Made by a program: the position numbers and the translations under genes
The notes under the pieces: model-generated
The model's input: the letters and a program-made list of their open reading frames with translations, nothing else
What the model was told of the DNA's origin: nothing
Database searches by the model: none
In this document: in pieces, positions 45,772-56,697 of the stretch
Position numbering within the stretch: the stretch's first letter is position 1
Layout of the letters: the number at the start of each line of letters is the position of its first letter
Source of the DNA: Gnetum montanum
Lineage: Eukaryota > Streptophyta > Gnetopsida > Gnetales > Gnetaceae
Assembly (NCBI GenBank): GCA_015680685.1
Contig: MNCI01001437.1
Coordinates: 1 to 64,000, forward strand
Length of the DNA stretch: 64,000 nt
Direction: 5' to 3'

Positions 45772-46710
45772 TTACAAGGGAGAGATTTGAAGTAATGAAC
45801 ATCTATTTGAATTTCGTAAAAGTGCCCAACTTCTCCCCACTAATGTTCTTAGATTAAGGGATGGAAGTTGGTGATGCTCATATTCCAATGTGTCTATGCT
45901 TTCGTTGTTAACATGAGTTGTTTCCTCAGTTCGTTCCATGCATATTGGGTTGCTCTTTCTAGTAGCTGTCAACCATGGGATGTCTACTACTTGTGTGGTT
46001 GCTACATACAGGCATCTTTGGATTTGTATCTCTTGGGCACACCGATTACATAGAAGAGATGCTGAACATTCTTCCATGTCATTATCCTCTGAGTCATTGT
46101 ATGTGATGCACAGAACTTTCTTCTTCTCAATCTTTTCATAAATATTTATCTTAGATATTTGCAAGGAAAGATCGCGGATCCCTAGATATGCATCTACTGT
46201 ACTTAGCCATGACCTTCCCATTATAATTGGGAAGCCCCTGTTGTTGCTGTTAACTTCTATCACTAGGAAGTCAGTTGGGTAGGACCAACCACACACAGTG
46301 GTAACGATGTCCTCCACCAATCCCAAGGGAATGGTGATGGACTAGTCCNGGTCAGCTAGCTCTAATTGAATGTTGGTCTTCTTAAGTTGGGGCAGGTTCC
46401 AGGCTTGATACATTTCTCGTGATATTAAATTGACTCCAGAACCTGAGTCAAGAAGAGCCTTATGTGGTTTGTTCCTGATGATTTGTACATAGATTAAGGG
46501 GCTCCCAGGATCAGATAACTTCATAGGAAGGTGGCCTACCTTGATCCAGTCGGTTACGATATGCGTTAACATAATCGTATGCGTACTTTGTTGTTGGACT
46601 GAAGGGTGCTCCGAAGTGTTAGATGGTGGAGGAGTGTACATGGGCTCAACTGCTTGTTTTTGCAAGAGTTTGTCTAGGCTTCTGGTTTTGAAGAAACACC
46701 TTCTCTTTTA
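45772..46710 (-). pseudogene. Element C protease region
   Basis: Aspartic protease of a Ty3/gypsy element. The active-site block ALLDSGSGVNLISREMYQAW is intact (about 46390-46455). Before it come HTIMLTHIVTDWI and LPMKLSDPGSPLIYVQ. After a one-base disturbance near the N at 46349, the frame from 46326 reads GLVEDIVTTVCGWSYPTDFL and PIIMGRSWLSTVDAYLGI. It ends EYEHHQLPSLNLRTLVGRSW at 45772, where the RT of other elements would begin. A TAG near 46343 replaces the codon before the FIxPLG-like block. Confidence 0.88.
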
Positions 46711-49080
46711 TAGTTGTCAGAACCAGCAGCGAGTTGAATGTTTACTGCTCTCGTAGCGTGGCGTTGCTGCGGTTGAGTGGGGAATTCCCCTTGCATTGTT
46801 GGAGCAGGTTGTATGGGAACTACAGGTGGAAGAGGTGCAGATGGAGTTGAAGGATGGGATGACTATGGAATGTCTTCCAAAGGAGAAGGAGTCCTCCTAA
46901 AGTACTCCCGAACTTGGTAGTGACGTTGGGGAGTTGTGTGACCCATAGAGTCACTTGGAGAAATCGACTGTTACACATAATATCCATAAGGATTAGGTTG
47001 CTGGTAAGGGTACTGTTGTGTCGGTAGTGGCATCCCCCATTACTGTGGGTATTGCTACTACTGATATTGTCCAATGGGTTGTGGTGGAGTTCCACTTGGA
47101 TAGTATGTTAGTGGTTGGTGGAATTGCCTTGGGTTACCTTGTGGATAAGGTAACCTTCAGGGTGTTTGTTGTTGGTTGAGTCTTGGGTTAAGTGCATACA
47201 CCCTAGACTCCTATAGATGTGAGATGATTGGACATCCCTTGGGATGATCATAATGGCAGATCTCATATCCACCGTCATCGTCTATGTCTGAATCCACAAC
47301 TTCATCGAAGATAATAATTTTCCCCTTACCCTTGTTATGTGCAGGGCCTGAATTTCTCCACTTTCTCTTACCTTTGTTACTACTTTGTTCCTCCTTAGAA
47401 TCCTCTACAATTTTTAAGACAATTTCAAGTTTGGAGTCTAAGGAATCAATTGATCCATCTTAGCCAATACTTCTGTTGTTAGTTTTTGAATCGACAAAGT
47501 TTTTCTATTCACCAACTCTTCAAGTGGTGACTCATCCTCTTCATTGCAAAATTTCACTTCCTTCTTTCAAAGGGAGAGATCGTGGTTGTATTCTTCTGCA
47601 CTTTCCCTTTTTCATAGCTCACCTTCTTCTTTTGCTACTTGTTCCAACAAGCGATGAACATCATGGGCTCTAAGTTCTGATAGTGTCCCTTGGGCATAAG
47701 TCCCAAGGGTTCTCCTTGTCTCATGTCTTAGCCCATCCACGATGTGGTGAAGTTGATCCCGTTGAGCGTATCCATGGCCTGGGCAACGATGTAACAATGT
47801 GTAGTAGCAAGCCATGACATCATCTAAGGGTTCATGATTACCTTGCTTCCATCCTTGGATCTTCTTACACAAGTTAGACACTCTGGAGTATGTTTGATAC
47901 TTATCATTGAAGAGTTCTAACATCGTACTCCACCTCCTAATGGTTTCCGATTCTAAGGACTGGTACCAACTCTCTGCTTCCTTAATGAGTGTCCTGGGAA
48001 ACAACTTAAGTTTTTGCCACTCATTTTCTATGTTCTGCAAGGCACAGGCATCGTGGAATTCTTGTAAATGATGCTGCAGATCAGCGTTGTATCCCCCCTC
48101 AAAGCGTGGGATATTTTTCATGTCTAAGCATTTGATCCAACTATCTTTTAAATGCCTTGTTGGTATCCTAACTACCTCTGTTATATCGAGCATACTTCGA
48201 GTGACAACTAGGGGCTCATCATGATCATCTCTTTCATGACACCTATGATGTTTTTGTTGTTCCCTAATTTCCCTTCATTCATGCCCTTGTCCTCTCTCTC
48301 GACTTTCTCATCGAGGTCTCTCACTTTGCCTACCTCTATCCTCACCGTTATGCTCATGATGGCTGCGCCTAGATTTGGAAGGAGAGGATGTGTAATGAGA
48401 TGAAGGAGAAGAAGAAGGGGAACCATCACCATGGCGATGATACTTGCCTTCTCTTCGGCTGCTATGGCCCTGATCGTGGTGACAATCTAAGTGCCCATCC
48501 TTATTATGAGTTGTTGTTCCCTTTGTGAACAGTTGGCATTCACTGGGATCAGAACCAGTCTTATGTATCGTTGATCATAGGTTCTGATACCCAACCTTCT
48601 CACCGTCGTTAGGAGGGGGAACATCATTTGTTAGAGAACCCGTTATAATGGTTTCCTCATCTCCTATTTCGCTAAGGATGTGCAGGCCTTTGCCCTTCAA
48701 CAGTGTATGTTGGCTCTCCTGCCTTGAGTCCCTCATACGTTGTAAAGCTGTGGGATGGTAATCCCTCATGTCAAATTTTTCCACAACGTATTCAGCGTAT
48801 AATTCTATCATGCCAATTTGTGCCAAAGCACGGAGGATCATGTTAGGGACTGATCGATCTGTAGGTAACACAATGTTACCTTGCAAATCTCTCCATTGCA
48901 GCTATTAGTCTTGATGGAGGATAAAGGTAAAGTCTGGAATATACTCATCGGGATGAGTATAAACTATCCTGTATTATTTAGGACTTGGCAGATTTTGGTT
49001 ATGTGTTTTTAATTGTCGACTGTCTCTAGTATTATCCCTAGGTGGTGAGTTGCTCTTATGAGAAGAAGAAGAAGACATAG
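46711..49080 (-). pseudogene. Element C gag
   Basis: Starts at ATG 49080 with MSSSSSHKSNSPPRDNTRDS, about 120 bp after the primer site. N-terminal region is readable (EYIPDFTFILHQD; GNIVLPTDRSVPNMILRALA from 48886). A Ser/His/Arg-rich linker (48208-48570) is followed by the gag core, open over 193 codons (47612-48193): DSWIKCLDMKNIPRFEGGYN, LKLFPRTLIKEAESWYQSLE, RWSTMLELFNDKYQTYSRVS and MACYYTLLHRCPGHGYAQRD. Downstream is a Pro/Gln/Tyr linker (PYPQ, QQYPYQQPNPYGYY). It needs only a handful of changes to be open, with several TAG-for-Gln stops, so it is younger than the copies in B and D. Confidence 0.88.
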
Positions 49081-49200
49081 TGTCTTATCGGTGTGCTAGT
49101 TTACCATTATATAATATTTCTTTTAATTAACAAGAAGGTTCGTTTAGGCTCCCAACGATGTTAGTGATATCCTATGTTCTATTCAGTGCACAAACACTTA

Positions 49201-49220
49201 GTCCTCAGCAACGGCACCTA
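49201..49220 (-). promoter_or_regulatory. Element C primer binding site, tRNA-Asp type
   Basis: Minus strand TAGGTGCCGTTGCTGAGGAC begins right after the LTR end CATCA and matches the tRNA-Asp complement TGGCGCCGTTGCCGGGGA with a few transitions. Confidence 0.85.
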
Positions 49221-49817
49221 TGATGAGTGGCGAGATACCCCTACACTCAACCATACAAATATGAGTGTAGCACGGGCGATCCGGTTGAACGCTGCAGACT
49301 AAGTGCCTACACGCCCATGGAACACTTAGGGTTAATCATTTGTTGTCTTCCCAGACTTACTTGTAGTTGTCATGGTTTATGGTTAAGTAAGTCTGAGGTA
49401 TATGATTTTTATAGCTTTTTATGTTTTTATCTCCTATTCTAACAAGGTGAAGGGTTGAGAAACTAATTACTAACTCTAACTAAAAAACTAATTCTAAATT
49501 AACCTAGCATTAGCATCCGTTCCCACTTACCATACACACCCTGAATCGATGCAACCATGACTCCCAAACGCTAGTTGTTGCTGGGATCACCATGCGTAAC
49601 GCACGTGCTCGAAGTGGTTGTACTGAGGCACTTAACTAGGAGAGAAGGGTTGAGAGAGAAATCAATAAATAATAGATAATTAATAACAAATAATAAATAA
49701 CAATAAATAAAATCCTAATTAGCCTATTCCATGCACTGCAAGGTTTATCCAAGAAGCTCGTCTTTATTGTCGTACACAAACATGTGTTCAAGTACAATGT
49801 TTGCTCGAATAAAGATC
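49221..49817 (-). mobile_element. Element C 5' LTR, truncated by an N
   Basis: 597 bp aligned to 42905-43505. The remaining U3 part (about 190 bp) is missing beyond the N at 49818, where unrelated sequence begins. Confidence 0.92.
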
Positions 49818-49818
49818 N

Positions 49819-50229
49819 GATGTGATATCGAGATGCTAAGATGTCTTCTGCAAAAACCCAACTCTCAAATAAGATGTCTACTTTTTTTCCAAGATGTCTA
49901 ATGCATATGTGAGACGTCTCACTTGATATGTCTCAAGTTCTGGTGAGATGTCGTACTCAAGACATTAGTTTGAATAGCAAGCGATCTTAGTAACTTCTAA
50001 GATGTCTCTCCAATGTCTAAAAGCCTAAAAAAACACATACATATACCAACTCTTCCACCCTTCAAAACATAAGCTTAAATGCATAATGTAGTAAGGGTAG
50101 AGGTGATCCCCCACTCAACAAGTTTAGTTTCATGGATCCATAGCATCATCAGCAGATTAATCCACTCAATGGATTAAGTATTCATGCCTCTTGAATTCTC
50201 AATTACTAAAAGCTTCCCTCCACTTGAGT
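49819..50229. other. Non-coding stretch with AGATGTCT cluster
   Basis: No gene. AGATGTCT-type words occur eight times between 49838 and 50020, some as palindromic AGACGTCT. It may be the LTR or 3' region of element H. Confidence 0.5.
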
Positions 50230-52567
50230 ATGATTGCCTTCCTCTCCATTGAAGGCTTGGACTAATCAATAGCCCCCTTTAACTCATCGATGCTACCCTA
50301 TATGGTCTTTTCATCAACTAGTCCAAGATAGTGCACAAGATCTAAAATAGTAAACTTAAAAGACATACCAACATCATTTGGTAAATCAATCTCAAAAGCA
50401 TTATCATTGATATTAGCCTTAATCTTGAAAGGCCCCATCCTCTTGGCTTTCAATTTGGAGAAGTTAACACCTCTCAACTACTTCTTCTTCAAGTGCATCC
50501 AAACTAAGTTACCAATACCAAAATTAGGCTTTTGCTTATCCTCATTCCTCTTAAGGACTCTCTCTTCAACCTTCTTCTTGAGATTTGATTTTACTTATCC
50601 ATGGAGATCCCTTATCTCTTGCATAAAATTAGCACTAAGTTGAGCTTCACTATCAATGCTCTTCAAAGTGTCCACCAAATTTGGATAAAATCCATAGTTC
50701 ACCTAAAACGAGCTTTTGCTAATAGCAACATGAAAATAATTGTTATACAAAAATTCAACATGATACAACAAGTTTTCCCACCTATTTGACTATCCATCAC
50801 AGAAAAATCTCAATATGTTTATCAAGGATTTATTCACCACCTCTGTTTGGCCATCAGATTGTGGATGATATGCACTAGACAAATTTAACTTTATATCTAG
50901 AATCTTTCAAAGAAACCTTCAAAAATTACTTAGGAACTTGAAGTCTCTATCACTGATAATATTCAAAGGAATACCATGCAAATTCACAACATGCTAGAAA
51001 AAAAAATTTGCAACATGAGAAGTATCACTTATCTTCTTGCATGGAATAAAATGTGTCATCTTGAAGAACCTATCCACAATAATAAATATGACATAATTTC
51101 CACTCTTGGTCTTTTAAATACCACTTACAAAGTCCATTGGCATGTTTTCCCATGGACCTTTGAGAATTGCCAAAGGCATATAGTTTCCATCCACACCTTT
51201 ACCTCCTTTGAACTTCTGACAAGTCAAATACTAATTCACAAATTTCAAAACTTTTGTTACCATACCAAGTTAAAAATAGTACCTACCCACCAATTCGAAT
51301 TTTTATCCCTACCCATGTGACTTTTCATGCCACTACAATGCTTTTCAAACAAGATATTATTTATAAAATCATAATTAGGAATACATATCTTTCCATTCTT
51401 AAATAATAGTTCATCTTGAATATGATAGTCTCTCCATTGGTCTATTCTACTCATCAATGGCTCTTTGAGGCTCCTCCAAACCTACCCAAAATCATCATCA
51501 TGCTCATACAAAGAAGCAAAATCATCCATACCTTCTACATAAGGTATGCTGAAATTCACCACATACACCTTAAATAATGCATCATCTATTACATTGGCTT
51601 TTTCACTTTTGTGCTTTAATACAAAATTGAACTCCTATAATTGTGCAACCCACCTCATGTGCTTTGCACTCAACTTCTTTTGTTTAGAAATTGAAGTGCT
51701 TTGTATACTATTATCAAGGTAAATTCCTTAGGAAATAAGTAATGACTCCAATGCTTGATTGCATAAATAATAGCATACAATTCCTCTCATGTACACTATA
51801 TTTTTTCCTTAACTCATTTAACTTTTCAGAAAATAAGGCAACATCCCTACCTTCTTGTGAAAGTACCCCACCAATGACAAGTCCACATGCATCCACCTCC
51901 ACCTAAAAAAGGTTCTGAATATCTAGAATTACAAGCATAAGCTCACTGGAAATCTTTGCTTTCAACAAGTCAAAGCTTCTTTAGGTTTTATTATTCCACA
52001 TAAATTCCTTATTTTTCTTCAACAAAGAAAACATAGGCCACAAAATACCACTAAAATATTTTATGAAGCATCTATAAAGACCTAATAAACTAAGGAACGA
52101 TCTTACCACCCCCAACATTCTTAGGAGTTTACTAATCCCTAATAGCCCTCACCTTGGTAGCTTCCATTTGAATCTAATTTTTAGACACCACATGCTCCAA
52201 ATATGTGATTTTCCTATTCAAGAAATGACTTTTCTTCACATTGATCACCACCTATTCCTCCTCCAACTTAAGACACACCATCCTTAAGTGATCCAAGTCC
52301 TCTTCCTCATTAGAGCTATATACCAAAATATCATCAGAAAATACAATACAACACTTACCAATCAAGTCTTTCAATACATCATGCATCAACCCCATGAATG
52401 TAGTAGGTTCTTGCATAAGCCCAAATGGCATCATCAACTACTCAAATAATCATATGGTGTTTTGAAAGTTTTCTTCCACTCATCACTAGACCTTATTCTA
52501 ATTTGATGGCATCCACTCTTCAAATCAATTTCACTAAAAATATCTAAATTTGTAAGGACATTAGGAA
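50230..52567 (-). pseudogene. Element H pol, C-terminal part: RT end, RNase H, integrase
   Basis: Minus strand of a Ty3/gypsy element unlike the Athila type. RT: SEIDLKSGCHQIRIRSSDEW (about 52480-52540), MMPFGLMQEPTTFMGLMHDV and the catalytic FSDDILVYSS (about 52310-52345). RNase H: MEVDACGLVIGGVLSQEGRD and FSEKLNELRKKYSVHERN (51714-51902). Integrase zinc region: QDELLFKNGKICIPNYDFIN (51257-51457). Integrase end: NLVWMHLKKK, KARRMGPFKIKANINDNAFE and IDLPNDVGMSFKF (about 50330-50500), a GPF/Y-type module. I saw no chromodomain. Many stops. Confidence 0.88.
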
Positions 52568-52572
52568 TTTCA
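52568..52572. repeat. Target-site duplication TTTCA, left of insertion G
   Basis: TTTCA recurs at 54446-54450. Removing the insertion and one copy restores the RT frame as RMDDEIPNVLTNLDIFSEID. Confidence 0.8.
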
Positions 52573-54445
52573 ACAGTAGCGACTGAAAACGTCAGTGGCT
52601 AGAAACACCGAGAGGTTTTCTATTGGATAGTCTTAATCCCAAATTCGTGTGAGGGCTGTGCTGGATTAAAAATAGAAATAGGGCACCCTATCTGGTCGAT
52701 TAGACAAGGACTTAGTTAGTGCCACTAAACCTTATGCAAATATTCAATATGAAAACAATGCTTATACTGTAAAATAACAATTATTAAATGTGAGGAAGAG
52801 AAAATGATGTAAAATGCAATGATAAGTAGAAAAATAAAGTGAACTGGAGTTAAGAAATGCACCACATCAACATCATGGCTTTACTTTGTCAAGATGGATA
52901 CAATTGGTTGCACCACACTAGGAAGCACAGAGATCCCAAAAGTAACCAAGACGTTCAAAGCAAGCCAACTGTACGCTTGAACGTGGACTCAAGAGTAAAC
53001 AATGCAAAGTGCTACAAAGACAATAGAAAAGAGCTAACAAAATGCCCAATGAGAATGTCGCCTGCTTAATTTTTGTCAACTCTTTGAATTGCCAGTTTGC
53101 CAACAACAAATGCTAACAATGCTCAAAATTGCCAATCTTGCTAATCAATTTTTTGCCAAAGAGCCCAAAAATTTGCCAACCAAATTGCCAAAAGCTAAAA
53201 TTTTTGCCAAACACCAGAATTGCCAATTTTCCAACCCTTTGAGCATTTCTCATCGAGGTATTTATAGGGCTAGGAGCATGCGAGAAATGCGGTTTGGATG
53301 CCATGTGTCCTAGACCTATAAGATGTTGACGTGTCCATGCTACATGTACATGCAAAGCTAATTGATGAGCCTGCCATGCTACAATCACACTGTCAAAACT
53401 AGAGATGTTGGGATCAGGTGTGCCAACAGTGCAGATAAGGAGTGAATCACATTAATGTAGTGAAGCTTCCTGCTATGTTGTGCTATGTTGTGAGGCATAG
53501 CATGTTAGCGTAACATAGTTGCTTGCTACTTTGTGCTACGCTATGTAGCGTAGCATAGCGTAGCGACCAATTCGAAGAGGAAATTTGCATTATAGGTAAC
53601 TGCATGTGTTAGAAGTCTTTGAAGTATATTACCTAGTTCTACATGTTTTCTATGCTATGCTACGCTACATAGCGTAGCACAGCGTAGCAGCTGGCCTTAA
53701 CTGCGATTTGCATTTAAGTTGTAAACGTTTGTCTGAAGATTATGCTGGCAATCTACAACCTTTGTTCCTTGTGATGTGAAGCCTTTGAACTTGCTGATCC
53801 TGCATTTTGAGATGCCTTTTGTTGTTCTTGCATCATGGCTACGCCATGCTACACTATGCAGCGTAACATAGCGTAGTAGCCAACATGGCCTAATTTTTTG
53901 CTTAATCCGCTACTTTTCTAGTAAGAAACATTTGCTGGAGGACTTGAAGTCGAACGAGGAAATTGGTTTTGAAGGCCGGAGGTGCTTTCCGAGTGTAATT
54001 TGAATCACTAAGTAAGCTAGGCCTTTCTATCTTGCCTTTGCTACGTTGTGCTATGCTACGTAGCATAACGTAGCATATCACTTTGTCTTGCAACAATTCA
54101 CAGTTGATTTCCTGAACAACTATCTTTTGAGGCCTACTATGCTACATAGAATAGCATAGCAAACGTCTTGACTAGAAAACTTGCCAAACTGTTTCGTGAA
54201 TCCTGAGCACTGCCAACTCCACATGTGGTTTCTGACTAAACTATCAGCATGATGAATTGTCCAAGTGGGCAGGCTAGAGAGTCCTTCGGGCCTATCAACA
54301 CTAGGTGTAGAAAACTTGCCAAATTGGATAGTCTGAACTCAGAGCATCCATTTCCTGTCAAGTGGTCATGAGGCTACACTTGTGGAAATGTTTGCCTCAC
54401 TTCCAAGATCCTGATGAAGCAAGAGTGCCTTGAAAATTTAGGGTG
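52573..54445. mobile_element. Insertion G: 1.87-kb element of unknown class with palindromes
   Basis: A foreign segment inside element H's RT, flanked by TTTCA. It begins ACAGTAGCGACTG and ends TTAGGGTG, with no convincing terminal inverted repeat. It has no recognised coding sequence. Its composition differs from its surroundings: a run of TTGCCAA words at 53090-53230 and TAGCGTAGC palindromes at 53470-54160. It could be a solo LTR or a small non-autonomous LTR element (5-bp duplication), but the ends lack a clear TG...CA. Confidence 0.7.
53471..54160. repeat. Series of TAGCGTAGC palindromes
   Basis: Six hairpin-forming sites made of GCTACGCTA/TAGCGTAGC words: 53471-53518 (imperfect), 53535-53564 (perfect 11-bp arms, 8-base loop), 53659-53678 (8-bp arms, 4-base loop), about 53838-53881 (imperfect), about 54040-54075, and 54137-54159 (7-bp arms). 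They share sequence as well as symmetry. Confidence 0.85.
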
Positions 54446-54450
54446 TTTCA

Positions 54451-56634
54451 TCATCCATCCTTGGAAGAGGAAACTTGTACCAAACTATTATCATGTTCAC
54501 TACCTTGAAATCAATGCACATCCTCCATTCATCATTGTCCTTCTTTAGCACTAGCACCATTGAAACTACACAATATGAAGTGAGTTTTCTAATGAATCCA
54601 TTTGCAAGTAACCTCTCTACTTACCTTTGCAATTCAACCCTTCGATTTGGTTCCATCTAGTAAGCTCACTCGTTTGGAATGGTAGCATCAAGAATGAAGT
54701 TAGTCTAATTTTGTACATTCCTCATCGGTGGTAGTCCATCCAATTCCCTATTAAATACCTTGGAAAATTTTTCCTTCAAGCCTATCACACCTGTAGGAAG
54801 TTCAACCTACACATCATCATGATTAGTAGCAAATTTTGTCATTACAACAAAACTAAAATCAATTACATCATGTTCCTTAATATATTTCCTCTCTTCTAGA
54901 AGGATTAATGAAGCATTAAGTAAGCTTTATTGCCTCACTTGTTCAGTTGTCATAGGAATTAAATCATGGATTCCATTAGGTTTAGCAACGCTCCACACAT
55001 TTCTTACTCCATCAAACTTAGCACCATTTTGAAAATTCTAGGGTCTACTAAGAATTACATCAATACAATCTATTGGAAGAAATTCACACTTTATAACATC
55101 ATGAGAACTTTCAATTTTAAATTTCAAGGTACATTGTTCCCTCACCTCTTAGGAAAAATCTCTAGACAATCAATGCACCTTATAATGTCTAGGATGAGGA
55201 TTAGTTACCAAACCCAATCTAGAAAATGCCCTAGAATAAATAACATTTTCTTGGGCTTCCTCATCAATTAAAATATAAATCCATTCCTCAATAATTAAAC
55301 AACTAGCCCCAATCTAAAACAAAAATTCCCTATTAGGATGATCTCCTCTATTGACACTCCCCATTAATGCACAAGAACTGAATTCAAAAACATCCTCAAT
55401 TTTCAGAGCATTAGGATTACCTCTCTAAAGATACTGACTTGATGTCTCTTCTACCTTCATGGTCTACACATCTTTACCCTTGGCTACCTTGTGAAGTGGA
55501 CATTTCCATTGCTTATGTTCTTATTCTCCACATTTGAAGAACTAATTTTTTTATGAGTTACTTTCTTAACATTTTTGTTCCCTACCTTGGTAATTCTTGG
55601 CTTTGTCCTTCTCATCACCTCTTTTAGTCTTCTTATCTTGGTTTTCCTCCTTGTATTTAGATTTGGACTTGGATCCCATCTTAGATCTATATCCCTTCTC
55701 TTTCCCTTTGAAAGTCCATTCGTTCCTATTTCCAAATACACCTAATTTCATCTCAAGCTTGAGTACCAAATTATAAGCCTCATTAAGAGTTTGTGGCTCA
55801 TAAAAAGACAACTCCTACATGTACGTCATTTTGAGACCTCCTAAAAATATTGAAGCTTGTTCATACTCCTCCCAATTTATCTTAGCTTGATGAAATAGAT
55901 CACAAAATTCGATGTAAAATTCTTTAACATCCTTGTTACCTTACCTTAGGAATTTCAATTTCATAATGATTTCTTGCCTCTAACAAGACTATTCAAATTT
56001 TCTCTTCAACCTATATTTCATTATATCCAAATCTCTAATATGTTGACTATTTCTTCTTTTATAACCTTGGAACTCCTTTTCCCCCCAAGTAGAAGCCATA
56101 CCTTCTCATCTAGATTTAGCAATAGGTACCCTCAAATTATTTGGTACCTCTTACAACTAAAAATGCTTCTCAAGTGTCTTCAGCTAACTTGAAAAAGAAT
56201 TATTCTATACTATTAAAAGTCTTCAATTCCATGTACAAAAGTCTTACAACATTTCTAAATGCTTTAGCAAGCCTTGCCTCATCTTCCTCATCAAGCATTC
56301 TTGAAGATGTTGCATTGAACACGACTAGGGCTCTTATAGTTCTCATATGAGAAATAGGATTCCCTCCCATTAGAATCCTTGGTTGTAGGTTTCATAAACT
56401 CCCATAGCTAAATTATCCTTCCTCTTCATCTACTCCATCTTGACCTGGCTATGAAACTTCTTCATCCGAACATACATGCTCTTTACCTTCATAGGTCTAG
56501 ATATGGCTAGGACTGGCATTTTGGTATACCTTCATACTAATTTCATCCAATCGAGCAACCATCATCTAGAAGGTAGACTTCATGCTCTCCATGTCACAAT
56601 TCAAATCTTGCACTTGTTTCTTTTTGGATGCCAT
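54451..56634 (-). pseudogene. Element H gag, protease and RT start
   Basis: Minus strand. Gag start MASKKKQVQDLNCDMESM at 56634, core near 55850-56330, then EPQTLNEAYNLVLKLEMKLG and a Lys-rich tail (55566-55811), and a zinc-knuckle remnant CFKCGEYKQWKCP (about 55480-55520). Protease is decayed (IGASCLI near 55330). The spacer and RT start follow: LPPMRNVQ (about 54720), PNRRVELQRxVERLLANGFI, then DNDEWRMCIDFKVVN and YKFPLPRMDD up to 54451, where insertion G enters. The gag/RT style is chromovirus-like, distinct from A-D. Confidence 0.82.
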
Positions 56635-56683
56635 TTGAAATTAACAAAATCCTTAACCAAAAACCCAAATAACAATTGAACTA

Positions 56684-56697
56684 GACTTCAATACCAA
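56684..56697 (-). promoter_or_regulatory. Possible element H primer site, tRNA-iMet type
   Basis: Minus strand TTGGTATTGAAGTC resembles TTGGTATCAGAGCC and lies 50 bp upstream of the gag ATG. Several mismatches make it tentative. Confidence 0.4.

Larger units (their letters stand above)
42905..49817 (-). mobile_element. Element C: gag-protease LTR element with pol deleted
   Basis: Minus-oriented element with LTRs at 42905-43694 and 49221-49817 (the second cut by an N at 49818), a tRNA-Asp primer site (49201-49220) and a purine tract (43695-43702). Gag and protease are the best preserved in the window. After the protease, where element B has RT, RNase H and integrase (about 2.8 kb), C goes straight to the post-pol spacer at about 45780. 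The junction is defined by GGGGGAGATGGCC here and AGGGGAGATGACC at 17967 in B. The two LTRs are about nine-tenths identical by eye. Confidence 0.9.
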
